A stretch of 43,560 nucleotides of DNA from Winogradskyella sp. (GTDB lineage: Bacteria > Bacteroidota > Bacteroidia > Flavobacteriales > Flavobacteriaceae): positions 1-43,560 of the forward strand of contig JAOEWO010000020.1 of the NCBI GenBank assembly GCA_028383925.1. The letters are read 5' to 3'. Numbering within the stretch: position 1 is the stretch's first letter; each line of letters begins with the position of its first letter. The position numbers and the translations under genes were made by a program. Below, piece after piece: positions 27,201-34,715 of the stretch. A model generated the notes under the pieces. The model ran no database searches, had not been told where the DNA came from, and was given only the letters and a program-made list of their open reading frames with translations.

Positions 27201-27957
27201 CGAGAAACCGCGTCCAAAAGCAGCTATACTTCGTGAAAAAGGAAGTAATTCTGAACGCGAAATGGCAAACGCCATGTATTTAGCTGGTTTTGATGTGAAG
27301 GATGTACACATGACCGATTTAATTTCTGGTCGTGAAAATCTAGAAGATATTCAGTTTTTAGGAGCCGTTGGTGGTTTTAGCAACTCCGATGTTTTAGGCT
27401 CTGCCAAAGGTTGGGCAGGCGCTATAAAGTATAATGAAAAAGCTAATAAAGTCATTAAAAATTTCTTTGAAAGAGAAGACACATTATCTGTTGGTATTTG
27501 TAACGGTTGCCAATTATGGATGGAATTAGATCTTATAAATCCAGACCATAAAACTCATGGCAAAATGATTCATAACAACTCTAAGAAACACGAAAGTGCA
27601 TTTACATCTGTAAAAATTCAACAAAACAACTCAGTGATGTTATCGTCTTTAGAGGGTACAACTTTAGGTGTATGGATTTCTCATGGTGAAGGTAAATTTA
27701 GTTTACCAAATGCCGAAAGCGATTATGATATTGTAGCAAAATATAACTATGATGCTTATCCGCACAATCCTAATGGTTCAGATTTTAATACGGCTATGCT
27801 ATGTGATACTACAGGTAGACATTTAGTAACAATGCCACATATAGAGCGTTCTACGTTTCAATGGAATTGGGCTAATTACCCTGAGGGTAGAACAGATGAT
27901 GTTTCACCATGGCTAGAAGCCTTTGTAAACGCAAGATTATGGGTAGAAAAGCACTAA
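24286..27957 (+). CDS. purL: Phosphoribosylformylglycinamidine synthase, single-chain form
   Basis: A 1223-residue FGAM synthetase for step 4 of purine synthesis: FGAR + glutamine + ATP to FGAM. It is the long one-chain type, as in E. coli (1295 residues), not the PurLQS complex. Seen: the linker and FGAM-synthetase domains with [43 protein letters not shown] and a second half with [14 protein letters not shown] and [14 protein letters not shown]. The C-terminal glutamine amidotransferase begins near 1000 ([18 protein letters not shown]) with nucleophile Cys1072 in GICNGCQ. Monocistronic position, with a -7 element upstream. No sign of truncation or frameshift. Confidence 0.97.
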   Translation: [1223 protein letters not shown]

Positions 27958-28058
27958 TTTTTTGTTAAAAATGTTAGACGTATATTTATAACATCACGTT
28001 TTAAGGGTTTATTTTCATATTTTCGTAATTACCCAACTAATTTTTTGCTTAATTGACT

Positions 28059-29831
28059 ATGACAGATATTAAACGCCTTTTTGATTTTCCATACTATCAG
28101 TTAGAACACAAACCAAATAAAAGTGCTCTAGTCACTAAATACGATGGTCAATGGACACCAATGTCAACCCAAGAGTATTTAGACAAGGCAAATGCAGTTA
28201 GTAGAGCACTTCTAAAAATGGGCATTCAAAAGGATGACAAAATCGCTATTATTTCATCTACAAATCGAACAGAATGGAATATTATGGATATTGGAATCCT
28301 TCAATTAGGAGCACAAAACATACCAATATATCCTACAATTTGCGCAGAAGATTATGAGTATGTCCTTAACCATAGTGAGTCTATTTACTGTTTTGTTTCG
28401 GATGTTGAAGTTTTAGAAAAAGTTAGAAAAGTACAAGCTAATACAAGTATAAAAGACGTTTATTCTTTTGACCACATTGATGGCTGCAAGCATTATTCAG
28501 AATTATTTGAATTAGGAAACGATATAAGTAATCAACCAGAAGTAGAAGCCAGAAAAGACGCCGTTGATGCAAATGATTTAGCTACAATTATATATACCTC
28601 TGGTACAACAGGCAAACCAAAAGGAGTAATGTTATCGCATTGGAATATTACTAGCAACGTTTTAGATAGCACACCAAGAGTACCTTTAAGTGACGGAGAA
28701 ACCCGCATTTTAAGCTTCTTACCTATTTGCCATATTTTCGAACGTGTCTTAATATATGTATATCAATATGCTGGTACATCTATATATTTTGCTGAAAGCA
28801 TAGAAAAAATTGGTGATAATGCTAAAGAGGTTAAGCCAAACTTAATGAGTGTTGTGCCGCGTTTACTCGAAAAGGTATTCGATAAAATAATGCTAAAAGG
28901 AGAAGAATTAACAGGAATTAAAAAAGCGTTATTCTTTTGGGCAGTTAAACTAGGCGAGCAATGGGAGCCATATGGTGCAAATGGTGCTTGGTACGAATTT
29001 CAACTCAAAATAGCCAGTAAACTTATATTTAGTAAATGGCGCGAAGCCCTTGGTGGCCAATTAGGCACTATGGTATCTGGTAGTGCAGCCTTACAACCAA
29101 GACTTGCAAGAATGTTTGGCGCAGCCGGCATGAGAGTTATGGAAGGTTATGGTTTAACAGAAACCTCACCTGTAGTATCTGTTGGTCTATATAGAGATAA
29201 AATGTACAAAGTTGGTGCTGTTGGCAAACCTATAGATAACGTTGAAGTAAAAATTGCTGAAGATGGAGAATTATTAATAAAAGGTCCAAACGTAATGTTA
29301 GGTTATTATAAAGACGCTGAAAAAACAGCAAGTGTAATGACGGGAGACTACTTTCACACAGGCGATAAAGGTAAAATTGATACTGAAGGGTTCTTGCATA
29401 TTACAGGTCGTAAAAAAGAAATGTTTAAAACCTCTGGAGGTAAATACATTATTCCGCCACTTTTAGAAAACGACATGAAACAATCCCTATTTATAGAACA
29501 AATTATGGTGGTTGGTGAAGGCGAAAAAATGCCTGCCGCTTTAATACAACCCAACTTCGATTTTGTTAGAGATTGGATTGAATTAAAAAAACACACTATC
29601 GGTAAATCTGATGCTGAAATTGCTACTTCAGAAATTGTAATTAATAGAATACAAAAAGAAGTAGATAAATACAATGCTAAGTTTGGTAAATGGGAACAAA
29701 TTAAACGTTTTGAATTAACACCAAACGTATGGTCTATAGATGGCGGACATCTCACTCCTACTATGAAAATGAAGCGCGATATTATTAAAGGCATCTACCA
29801 AGAGCTTTATGATAAAATATACAGAGCTTAA
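28059..29831 (+). CDS. Long-chain fatty-acid--CoA ligase (AMP-forming)
   Basis: A 590-residue adenylate-forming enzyme that activates long-chain fatty acids to acyl-CoA. Start ATG at 28059 (MTDIKRLFDFPYYQL); a TTG two codons upstream is ignored. P-loop TIIYTSGTTGKPKG starts at residue 176, then EGYGLTETSPVVSVG (A5 motif), YFHTGDKGKIDTEGFLHITGRKKEMFKTSGG (A7-A8) and a C-terminal subdomain. The pattern fits the FadD15/ACSL-like 'long-chain' group of Bacteroidota. It precedes the MarR-fadN-fadA-fadE block and probably feeds it, although a terminator separates them. Confidence 0.94.
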   Translation: MTDIKRLFDFPYYQLEHKPNKSALVTKYDGQWTPMSTQEYLDKANAVSRALLKMGIQKDDKIAIISSTNRTEWNIMDIGILQLGAQNIPIYPTICAEDYEYVLNHSESIYCFVSDVEVLEKVRKVQANTSIKDVYSFDHIDGCKHYSELFELGNDISNQPEVEARKDAVDANDLATIIYTSGTTGKPKGVMLSHWNITSNVLDSTPRVPLSDGETRILSFLPICHIFERVLIYVYQYAGTSIYFAESIEKIGDNAKEVKPNLMSVVPRLLEKVFDKIMLKGEELTGIKKALFFWAVKLGEQWEPYGANGAWYEFQLKIASKLIFSKWREALGGQLGTMVSGSAALQPRLARMFGAAGMRVMEGYGLTETSPVVSVGLYRDKMYKVGAVGKPIDNVEVKIAEDGELLIKGPNVMLGYYKDAEKTASVMTGDYFHTGDKGKIDTEGFLHITGRKKEMFKTSGGKYIIPPLLENDMKQSLFIEQIMVVGEGEKMPAALIQPNFDFVRDWIELKKHTIGKSDAEIATSEIVINRIQKEVDKYNAKFGKWEQIKRFELTPNVWSIDGGHLTPTMKMKRDIIKGIYQELYDKIYRA

Positions 29832-29870
29832 TAAATTTATTTAAGAATTTAGCAATAAATAACGCCTTAT

Positions 29871-29904
29871 AAAAAGAGTGTCTCAGTTTGAGACACTTTT
29901 TTTT
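29871..29904 (+). terminator. Terminator after the acyl-CoA ligase gene
   Basis: Stem AGTGTCTCA/TGAGACACT (9 bp) with a GTT loop, preceded by five A and followed by seven T. It lies 40 bases after the stop and separates the ligase from the marR-fad operon. Confidence 0.9.
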
Positions 29905-29961
29905 GCTATATCATCAAATCAAAAAATGATAATTTATTATGCACGCATAGTATTTTTTTAT

Positions 29962-29969
29962 TATATTTG
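29962..29969 (+). promoter_or_regulatory. Candidate -7 element (TATATTTG) of the marR-fad operon
   Basis: TATATTTG matches TAnnTTTG, 18 bases before the marR ATG. An inverted repeat TATCAT-11-ATGATA (29909-29931) lies 31 bases upstream and could be an operator for the MarR protein itself; this is weak evidence. Confidence 0.55.
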
Positions 29970-29986
29970 AATTCCAAAGAAATTAA

Positions 29987-30442
29987 ATGAAAGATAAAAC
30001 TATAGATTATGTATTGCGAACCACATGGTTAGCTGTAAATAAAATGTACAACGAAGAAGCTTTAGAATTTGGCACTACAATGGCAACTGGTTTTGCTTTA
30101 CTTAGTATAGACCCTGAGAATGGCACACCATCTACCTCATTAGGACCAAAAATGGGGATGGAAGCTACAAGCCTTTCTAGAACATTAAAAACAATGGAAG
30201 AAAAAGGACTTATAGAACGCAGACCAAACCCTGAAGATGGACGAGGAGTTCTTATTTTTTTAACTGAATTTGGTCGAGAAAAACGTGCCTATTCTAAAGA
30301 AAAGGTATTAACATTTAATGAAACTATTAGAGATAATGTTTCTAATGAAGAATTAAAAAACTTTTATAAAGTAGCAGAAGTCATTAATAATATGATTTCT
30401 AACAAACAGATATACAACCAAAAAGAACACATTTTAAAATAA
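29987..30442 (+). CDS. MarR family transcriptional regulator
   Basis: A 151-residue winged helix-turn-helix protein. The DNA-binding part has LGPKMGMEATSLSRTLKTME as the HTH with recognition helix, then GLIERRPNPEDGRGVLIFLT as the wing, followed by dimerisation helices. MarR proteins usually repress neighbouring genes until a small ligand binds. The stop is one base before fadN, so it is the first gene of the beta-oxidation operon. By analogy with fatty-acid-responsive MarR or TetR regulators it probably senses acyl-CoA or fatty acid; the ligand is inferred from position only. Confidence 0.9.
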   Translation: MKDKTIDYVLRTTWLAVNKMYNEEALEFGTTMATGFALLSIDPENGTPSTSLGPKMGMEATSLSRTLKTMEEKGLIERRPNPEDGRGVLIFLTEFGREKRAYSKEKVLTFNETIRDNVSNEELKNFYKVAEVINNMISNKQIYNQKEHILK

Positions 30443-30443
30443 G

Positions 30444-32852
30444 ATGAGTAAACGCAGAATTAAAAAAATCGCCATCATTGGTTCAGGTATTATGGGAAGC
30501 GGTATCGCTTGTCACTTTGCCAACATAGGGGTTGATGTTTTATTATTAGACATTATACCAAGAGAACTTAATGCTAAAGAAAAAGCCAAAGGCTTAACCT
30601 TAGAAGACAAAATTGTTAGAAACAGATTAGTTAATGATGCACTTACAGCATCAATTAAATCTAAGCCTGCACCACTCTATCACAATTCATTTGCAAATCG
30701 TATCACAACTGGTAATATTGAAGATGATATTGCCAAAGTAAAAGATGTAGATTGGATTATGGAAGTTGTTGTAGAACGACTAGACATTAAGCAACAAGTT
30801 TTTGAAAAACTCGAAAAACACAGAGCACCAGGCACGTTAATTACATCAAACACGTCTGGTATTCCTATTAAGTTTATGAGCGAAGGACGTAGTGAAGATT
30901 TCCAGAAGCATTTCTGCGGAACGCACTTCTTTAATCCTGCACGTTACTTAAAATTATTCGAAATCATACCTGGACCTCAAACAGATGCTTCTGTTTTAGA
31001 ATTCTTAAATGGTTACGGAGAACAATTCTTGGGTAAAACATCAGTTATAGCAAAAGATACACCAGCCTTTATTGGCAATAGAATTGGAATATTCAGTATT
31101 ATGAATGTCTTTCATGTTGTAAAAGAATTAGGAATGACTATCGAGGAAGTAGATAAATTATCTGGTCCTGTTATTGGTCGTCCAAAATCTGCAACGTTCA
31201 GAACTGTAGATGTGGTTGGTTTAGATACTTTAGTGCATGTTGCAAACGGTATAAAAGATATCTGCCCTAACGATGAGCAGCTAGATTTATTTAAAATACC
31301 AGCTTTCATCAATACCATGATGGAAAATAAATGGTTAGGAAGTAAAACAGGACAAGGCTTCTATAAAAAGAATGTATCTGCAGATGGTAAAAAAGAAATT
31401 TTATCGCTCGACTTAGACACTCTAGAATACCGTTCTGCAAAACGCGCAAAATTCGCTACTTTAGAATTAACTAAAACCATTGATAGTGTTGCAGACCGTT
31501 TTAAAGTATTAGTAAAAGGAAAAGATAAAGCTGGTGAATTTTACAGAAAACATTTTGCAGCACTATTTGCTTATGTATCTAATCGTATTCCAGAAATAAC
31601 AGAAGACCTTTATAAGATTGATGATGCGATGAAAGCAGGTTTTGGTTGGGGTCATGGTCCTTTTCAAATTTGGGATGCTATCGGTATTGAAAAAGGTATA
31701 GAAATGATGAAAGCAGAAGGTTTAGAACCTAATGCTTGGGTAACTGAAATGTTAGCTTCAGGAATTACCTCTTTCTATTCTGTTAAAGAAGGTGCAACTT
31801 ACGCTTATGATATTCCTAAAAAATCACAAGAAAAAATACCTGGCCAAGACAGTTTTATCATCTTAGATAATATTAGAAAAACATCTGAAGTATTTAAAAA
31901 CTCTGGCGTTGTGGTTGAAGATTTAGGCGATGGTATTCTTAATCTAGAATTCCAATCTAAAATGAATACTATTGGTGGCGACGTTCTTGCAGGTTTAAAT
32001 AAAGCCATTGATATTGCTGAAAAAGATTTTGCAGGATTAGTAGTGGGTAACCAAGCTGCTAATTTCTCAGTTGGCGCCAACATAGGCATGATTTTTATGA
32101 TGGCTGCCGAGCAAGAATATGATGAGCTTAATATGGCAATTAAATATTTTCAAGATAGTATGATGCGTATGCGTTATTCGTCTATCCCAACCGTTGCTGC
32201 GCCTCATGGTATGGCACTTGGTGGAGGTTGTGAGTTATCCATGCATGCAGATAAAGTAGTTGCTGCCGCTGAAACTTACATCGGCCTTGTAGAGTTTGGT
32301 GTTGGTGTGATTCCTGGTGGTGGTGGTTCTAAAGAAATGGCTTTAAGAGCATCTGACACGTTTAAAAAAGGAGATGTGCAATTAAATACGCTTCAAGAGT
32401 ATTTCTTAACTATAGGAATGGCAAAAGTAGCAACCTCTGCTTATGAAGCATTCGATTTAGGCATTCTTCAAAAAGGAAAAGATGTGGTGGTTGTTAATAA
32501 AGACCGTCAGATCGCTGTAGCAAAACAACACGCCAAATTAATGGCAGATATGGGGTATACTCAACCTGTAAAACGTACAGATGTAAAAGTTCTTGGTAAA
32601 CAAGCTTTAAGTATGTTCTTAGTTGGTACTGATTCCATGGAAGACAGTAAGTATATCAGTGCACATGATAAGAAAATTGCTAATAAACTGGCATACGTTA
32701 TGGCTGGTGGTGATTTATCTGAACCAACATTAGTAAGTGAACAATACTTATTAGACTTAGAGCGCGAAGCTTTCCTTTCGCTTTGTACAGAACGTAAGAC
32801 GTTGGAAAGAATTCAGCACATGTTAACCAAAGGGAAACCACTTCGCAACTAG
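30444..32852 (+). CDS. fadN: 3-hydroxyacyl-CoA dehydrogenase / enoyl-CoA hydratase, FadN type
   Basis: An 802-residue bifunctional beta-oxidation enzyme: hydration of trans-2-enoyl-CoA, then NAD-dependent oxidation of the 3-hydroxyacyl-CoA. The domain order is dehydrogenase first: Rossmann motif IAIIGSGIMGSGIACHFANI (9-28), catalytic region GTHFFNPARYLKLFEIIPG with His161, then the 3HCDH C-terminal domains, and a C-terminal crotonase domain with GMALGGGCELSMHADK and GLVEFGVGVIPGGGG holding the two Glu residues. This order and length match B. subtilis FadN rather than E. coli FadB, and fadA and fadE follow as in fadNAE. The last codons and stop lie inside an 18-bp palindrome. Confidence 0.95.
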   Translation: MSKRRIKKIAIIGSGIMGSGIACHFANIGVDVLLLDIIPRELNAKEKAKGLTLEDKIVRNRLVNDALTASIKSKPAPLYHNSFANRITTGNIEDDIAKVKDVDWIMEVVVERLDIKQQVFEKLEKHRAPGTLITSNTSGIPIKFMSEGRSEDFQKHFCGTHFFNPARYLKLFEIIPGPQTDASVLEFLNGYGEQFLGKTSVIAKDTPAFIGNRIGIFSIMNVFHVVKELGMTIEEVDKLSGPVIGRPKSATFRTVDVVGLDTLVHVANGIKDICPNDEQLDLFKIPAFINTMMENKWLGSKTGQGFYKKNVSADGKKEILSLDLDTLEYRSAKRAKFATLELTKTIDSVADRFKVLVKGKDKAGEFYRKHFAALFAYVSNRIPEITEDLYKIDDAMKAGFGWGHGPFQIWDAIGIEKGIEMMKAEGLEPNAWVTEMLASGITSFYSVKEGATYAYDIPKKSQEKIPGQDSFIILDNIRKTSEVFKNSGVVVEDLGDGILNLEFQSKMNTIGGDVLAGLNKAIDIAEKDFAGLVVGNQAANFSVGANIGMIFMMAAEQEYDELNMAIKYFQDSMMRMRYSSIPTVAAPHGMALGGGCELSMHADKVVAAAETYIGLVEFGVGVIPGGGGSKEMALRASDTFKKGDVQLNTLQEYFLTIGMAKVATSAYEAFDLGILQKGKDVVVVNKDRQIAVAKQHAKLMADMGYTQPVKRTDVKVLGKQALSMFLVGTDSMEDSKYISAHDKKIANKLAYVMAGGDLSEPTLVSEQYLLDLEREAFLSLCTERKTLERIQHMLTKGKPLRN

Positions 32853-32859
32853 TTGCGAA
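32842..32859. repeat. 18-bp perfect palindrome across the fadN stop codon
   Basis: TTCGCAACTAGTTGCGAA reads the same on both strands and contains the fadN TAG stop (32850-32852). No T run follows, so it is not a standard terminator. It immediately precedes the repeat region around the IVP-family gene. Confidence 0.8.
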
Positions 32860-32861
32860 AG

Positions 32862-32886
32862 AGTAGTTAGTATATAGAATTAAGTA
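32862..32886 (+). repeat. Left inverted repeat of the IVP cassette
   Basis: Core TAGAATTAAGTA (32875-32886) pairs perfectly with 33327-33338. The outer AGTAGTTAGT portion pairs with the right end with small indels. In the mRNA these would form a stem enclosing the IVP ORF. Confidence 0.6.
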
Positions 32887-32969
32887 CAAAGACGAATAAC
32901 TAATAAAATTTCGAAATGAACTTTTTAAAATCTTGATACTTAATACTAATAATCTTAATACTAAATAAC

Positions 32970-33326
32970 ATGCACAGATTCGAAGATTTGAAAATATGGA
33001 AAAAGGCAATGGACATTACAGAAAATTGCTATAGAGCTACCGATAATTTTCCTAAAGAAGAAAAATACGGATTAACATCTCAACTTAGACGAAGTGCAGT
33101 CTCAATTCCTTCAAATATTTCAGAAGGAGCTGGACGAAATACAAATGGAGCATTTAGACAGTTTTTAGGAATTGCAAATGGCTCGTCATTCGAATTATTA
33201 ACACAATTATATTTATCTAAAAGATTAAATTTAATAACAGAAGAAAAAGTAAGACCTATTATAAATGAAGTTTTTGAAGTTACGAAAATGAATTATTCAC
33301 TTCAAAGAACACTTATAAAGTCTTAA
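32970..33326 (+). CDS. Four-helix-bundle protein, 23S rRNA intervening-sequence (IVP) family
   Basis: A 118-residue protein: MHRFEDLKIWKKAMDITENC, then KYGLTSQLRRSAVSIPSNIS, EGAGRNTNGAFRQFLGIANG and SSFELLTQLYLSKRLNLI. These are the signature blocks of the IVP / four-helix-bundle family (TIGR02436, PF05635), first found inside 23S rRNA intervening sequences and related to Avd of diversity-generating retroelements. Known members form pentamers with a basic surface and are thought to bind nucleic acid; a defined function is lacking. No rRNA or reverse transcriptase is nearby. It lies between fadN and fadA, an unexpected place, with flanking inverted repeats; its stop overlaps a TTAATACT repeat. 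Confidence 0.93.
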   Translation: MHRFEDLKIWKKAMDITENCYRATDNFPKEEKYGLTSQLRRSAVSIPSNISEGAGRNTNGAFRQFLGIANGSSFELLTQLYLSKRLNLITEEKVRPIINEVFEVTKMNYSLQRTLIKS

Positions 33327-33355
33327 TACTTAATTCTAAAAATCTTAATACTACT
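33327..33355 (+). repeat. Right inverted repeat and TTAATACT copies before fadA
   Basis: TACTTAATTCTA (33327-33338) is the complement of the left core. TTAATACT occurs at 33323-33330 and 33345-33352. The repeat ends directly at the fadA ATG (33356), so the fadA ribosome-binding region is made of repeat sequence. Confidence 0.65.
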
Positions 33356-34552
33356 ATGAGCAAACAAGCTTACATCGTAAAAGCATACAGAACCGCAGTT
33401 GGTAAGGCACCAAAAGGGGTGTTTCGTTTTAAAAGAACAGATGAATTGGCAGCAGAAACCATCAAATATATGATGAAAGAATTGCCAGGTTTAGACCCAA
33501 AACGTATCGATGACGTTATTGTTGGTAACGCCATGCCTGAAGGTGCACAAGGCTTAAATATGGCACGTTTAATCTCTTTAATGGGACTAGAAGTTGTTGA
33601 TGTTCCTGGTGTAACTGTTAATCGTTTTTGCTCTTCTGGCGTAGAAACTATTGGTATGGCAACCGCAAAAATACAAGCCGGAATGGCAGATTGTATTATA
33701 GCTGGTGGAGCAGAAAGCATGAGTAGTGTACCAATGACAGGTTTTAAACCAGAATTAAATTACGATGCCATTGTAAAAGCGGGACACGAAGATTATTATT
33801 GGGGAATGGGAAATACTGCAGAAGCAGTGGCAAACCAATTCAATATCTCTCGTGAAGACCAAGATGAGTTTGCATACAATTCTCACATGAAAGCATTAAG
33901 AGCATTGGCGGAAAATCGTTTTCAAGATCAGATTGTACCAATTGATGTAGAGCAAACTTACATTGATGCTAACGGAAAAAAAGCGACTAAATCATACACC
34001 GTAACTAAAGATGAAGGCCCAAGGGCTGGAACAAGTAAAGAAGCTTTAGCCAAACTAAGAGCGGTATTTGCTGCTGGAGGAAGTGTAACAGCTGGTAACT
34101 CATCACAAATGAGTGACGGTGCCGCTTTCGTTATGGTAATGAGTGAAGACATGGTCAAAGAATTAAATCTTGAGCCAGTAGCGCGTATGGTTAACTATGC
34201 AGCTGCAGGTGTTGAGCCACGTATTATGGGAATTGGTCCTGTAAAGGCCATCCCAAAAGCATTAAAGCAAGCAGGTTTAACACAAGACGATTTATCGCTT
34301 ATTGAATTGAATGAAGCCTTTGCTTCGCAGTCTCTAGCAGTCATCAGAGAATTAAATTTAAATCCAGATATCATTAACGTTAATGGTGGAGCTATTGCTT
34401 TGGGTCATCCATTAGGTTGTACAGGAGCAAAACTATCTGTGCAGTTATTTGATGAAATGCGTAAGCAAAATATGCAAGGTAAGTATGGTGCAGTAACCAT
34501 GTGTGTTGGTACTGGTCAAGGAGCTTGTGGTGTGTTTGAGTTTTTAAATTAA
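33356..34552 (+). CDS. fadA: Acetyl-CoA acyltransferase (3-ketoacyl-CoA thiolase)
   Basis: A 398-residue thiolase performing the last beta-oxidation step: 3-ketoacyl-CoA + CoA to acetyl-CoA plus shortened acyl-CoA. Nucleophile Cys92 in VNRFCSSGVETIGMA, His351 in GGAIALGHPLGCTGA, and Cys383 in CVGTGQGACGVFEF complete the catalytic set. Length and position (fadN-fadA-fadE) match B. subtilis FadA. It starts immediately after TTAATACT repeats of the IVP cassette and is separated from fadE by 171 bases of related repeats, so translation initiation may depend on repeat-derived sequence. Confidence 0.95.
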   Translation: MSKQAYIVKAYRTAVGKAPKGVFRFKRTDELAAETIKYMMKELPGLDPKRIDDVIVGNAMPEGAQGLNMARLISLMGLEVVDVPGVTVNRFCSSGVETIGMATAKIQAGMADCIIAGGAESMSSVPMTGFKPELNYDAIVKAGHEDYYWGMGNTAEAVANQFNISREDQDEFAYNSHMKALRALAENRFQDQIVPIDVEQTYIDANGKKATKSYTVTKDEGPRAGTSKEALAKLRAVFAAGGSVTAGNSSQMSDGAAFVMVMSEDMVKELNLEPVARMVNYAAAGVEPRIMGIGPVKAIPKALKQAGLTQDDLSLIELNEAFASQSLAVIRELNLNPDIINVNGGAIALGHPLGCTGAKLSVQLFDEMRKQNMQGKYGAVTMCVGTGQGACGVFEFLN

Positions 34553-34570
34553 AAAAGAATCAAGAATTTT

Positions 34571-34715
34571 AGTATTAAGTATTAAGGCTTAGCATTTTGC
34601 TAAGTTTTAATACTAACTAAAAACAATCAATAACAGAATAAAAAAACTAGTATTAATAATAAAGACGAATATTTCAACTTTACATCTTAATACTTTATAC
34701 TAAATACTTAATACT
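34571..34715 (+). repeat. ORF-less repeat unit with long hairpin between fadA and fadE
   Basis: This 145-base stretch holds six copies of TTAATACT or its complement: complement at 34571, 34578 and 34649; direct at 34607, 34687 and 34708. AGTATTAAGGCTTAGCA (34578-34594) and TGCTAAGTTTTAATACT (34598-34614) form a 17-bp hairpin with two G-U pairs and a TTT loop; no T run follows. AAAGACGAATA (34661-34671) also occurs in the IVP cassette at 32888-32898. In both places the order is repeat, AAAGACGAATA, TTAATACT copies, then TAAC(A)ATG. It looks like a relative of the cassette without the ORF (MITE-like or a decayed copy). Confidence 0.6.

Larger units (their letters stand above)
32862..33355 (+). 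mobile_element. Candidate IVP cassette: four-helix-bundle gene bounded by inverted repeats
   Basis: The unit starts and ends with inverted repeats. The core TAGAATTAAGTA (32875-32886) is the exact reverse complement of TACTTAATTCTA (33327-33338). With small gaps the match extends outward to 32862 and 33355, through AGTAGTTAGT on the left and TAATACTACT on the right. The enclosed ORF is a 23S rRNA intervening-sequence-type protein. The unit also carries AAAGACGAATA (32888-32898) and four TTAATACT copies. It lies exactly between fadN and fadA and keeps the operon direction. I see no target-site duplication or transposase. Its nature as a mobile or spliced-out-like element is inference. Confidence 0.45.

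Noticed and set aside
32698..33009. Minus-strand frame across the end of fadN and the repeat region
   Set aside because: It runs antisense through fadN, repeats and the start of the IVP gene; hydrophobic low-complexity product with no domain. I treat it as chance.
32970..33326. The IVP-family gene as Avd of a diversity-generating retroelement
   Set aside because: Avd is a homologous fold, but there is no reverse transcriptase, template repeat or variable repeat in the window, and the sequence matches the stand-alone IVP group.
32970..33326. IVP gene marking a disrupted 23S rRNA gene
   Set aside because: No rRNA sequence on either side; both flanks are protein-coding fad genes.
34578..34614. 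Hairpin between fadA and fadE as a Rho-independent terminator
   Set aside because: The stem is AT-rich and is followed by AACTAAAAAC, not a T run.
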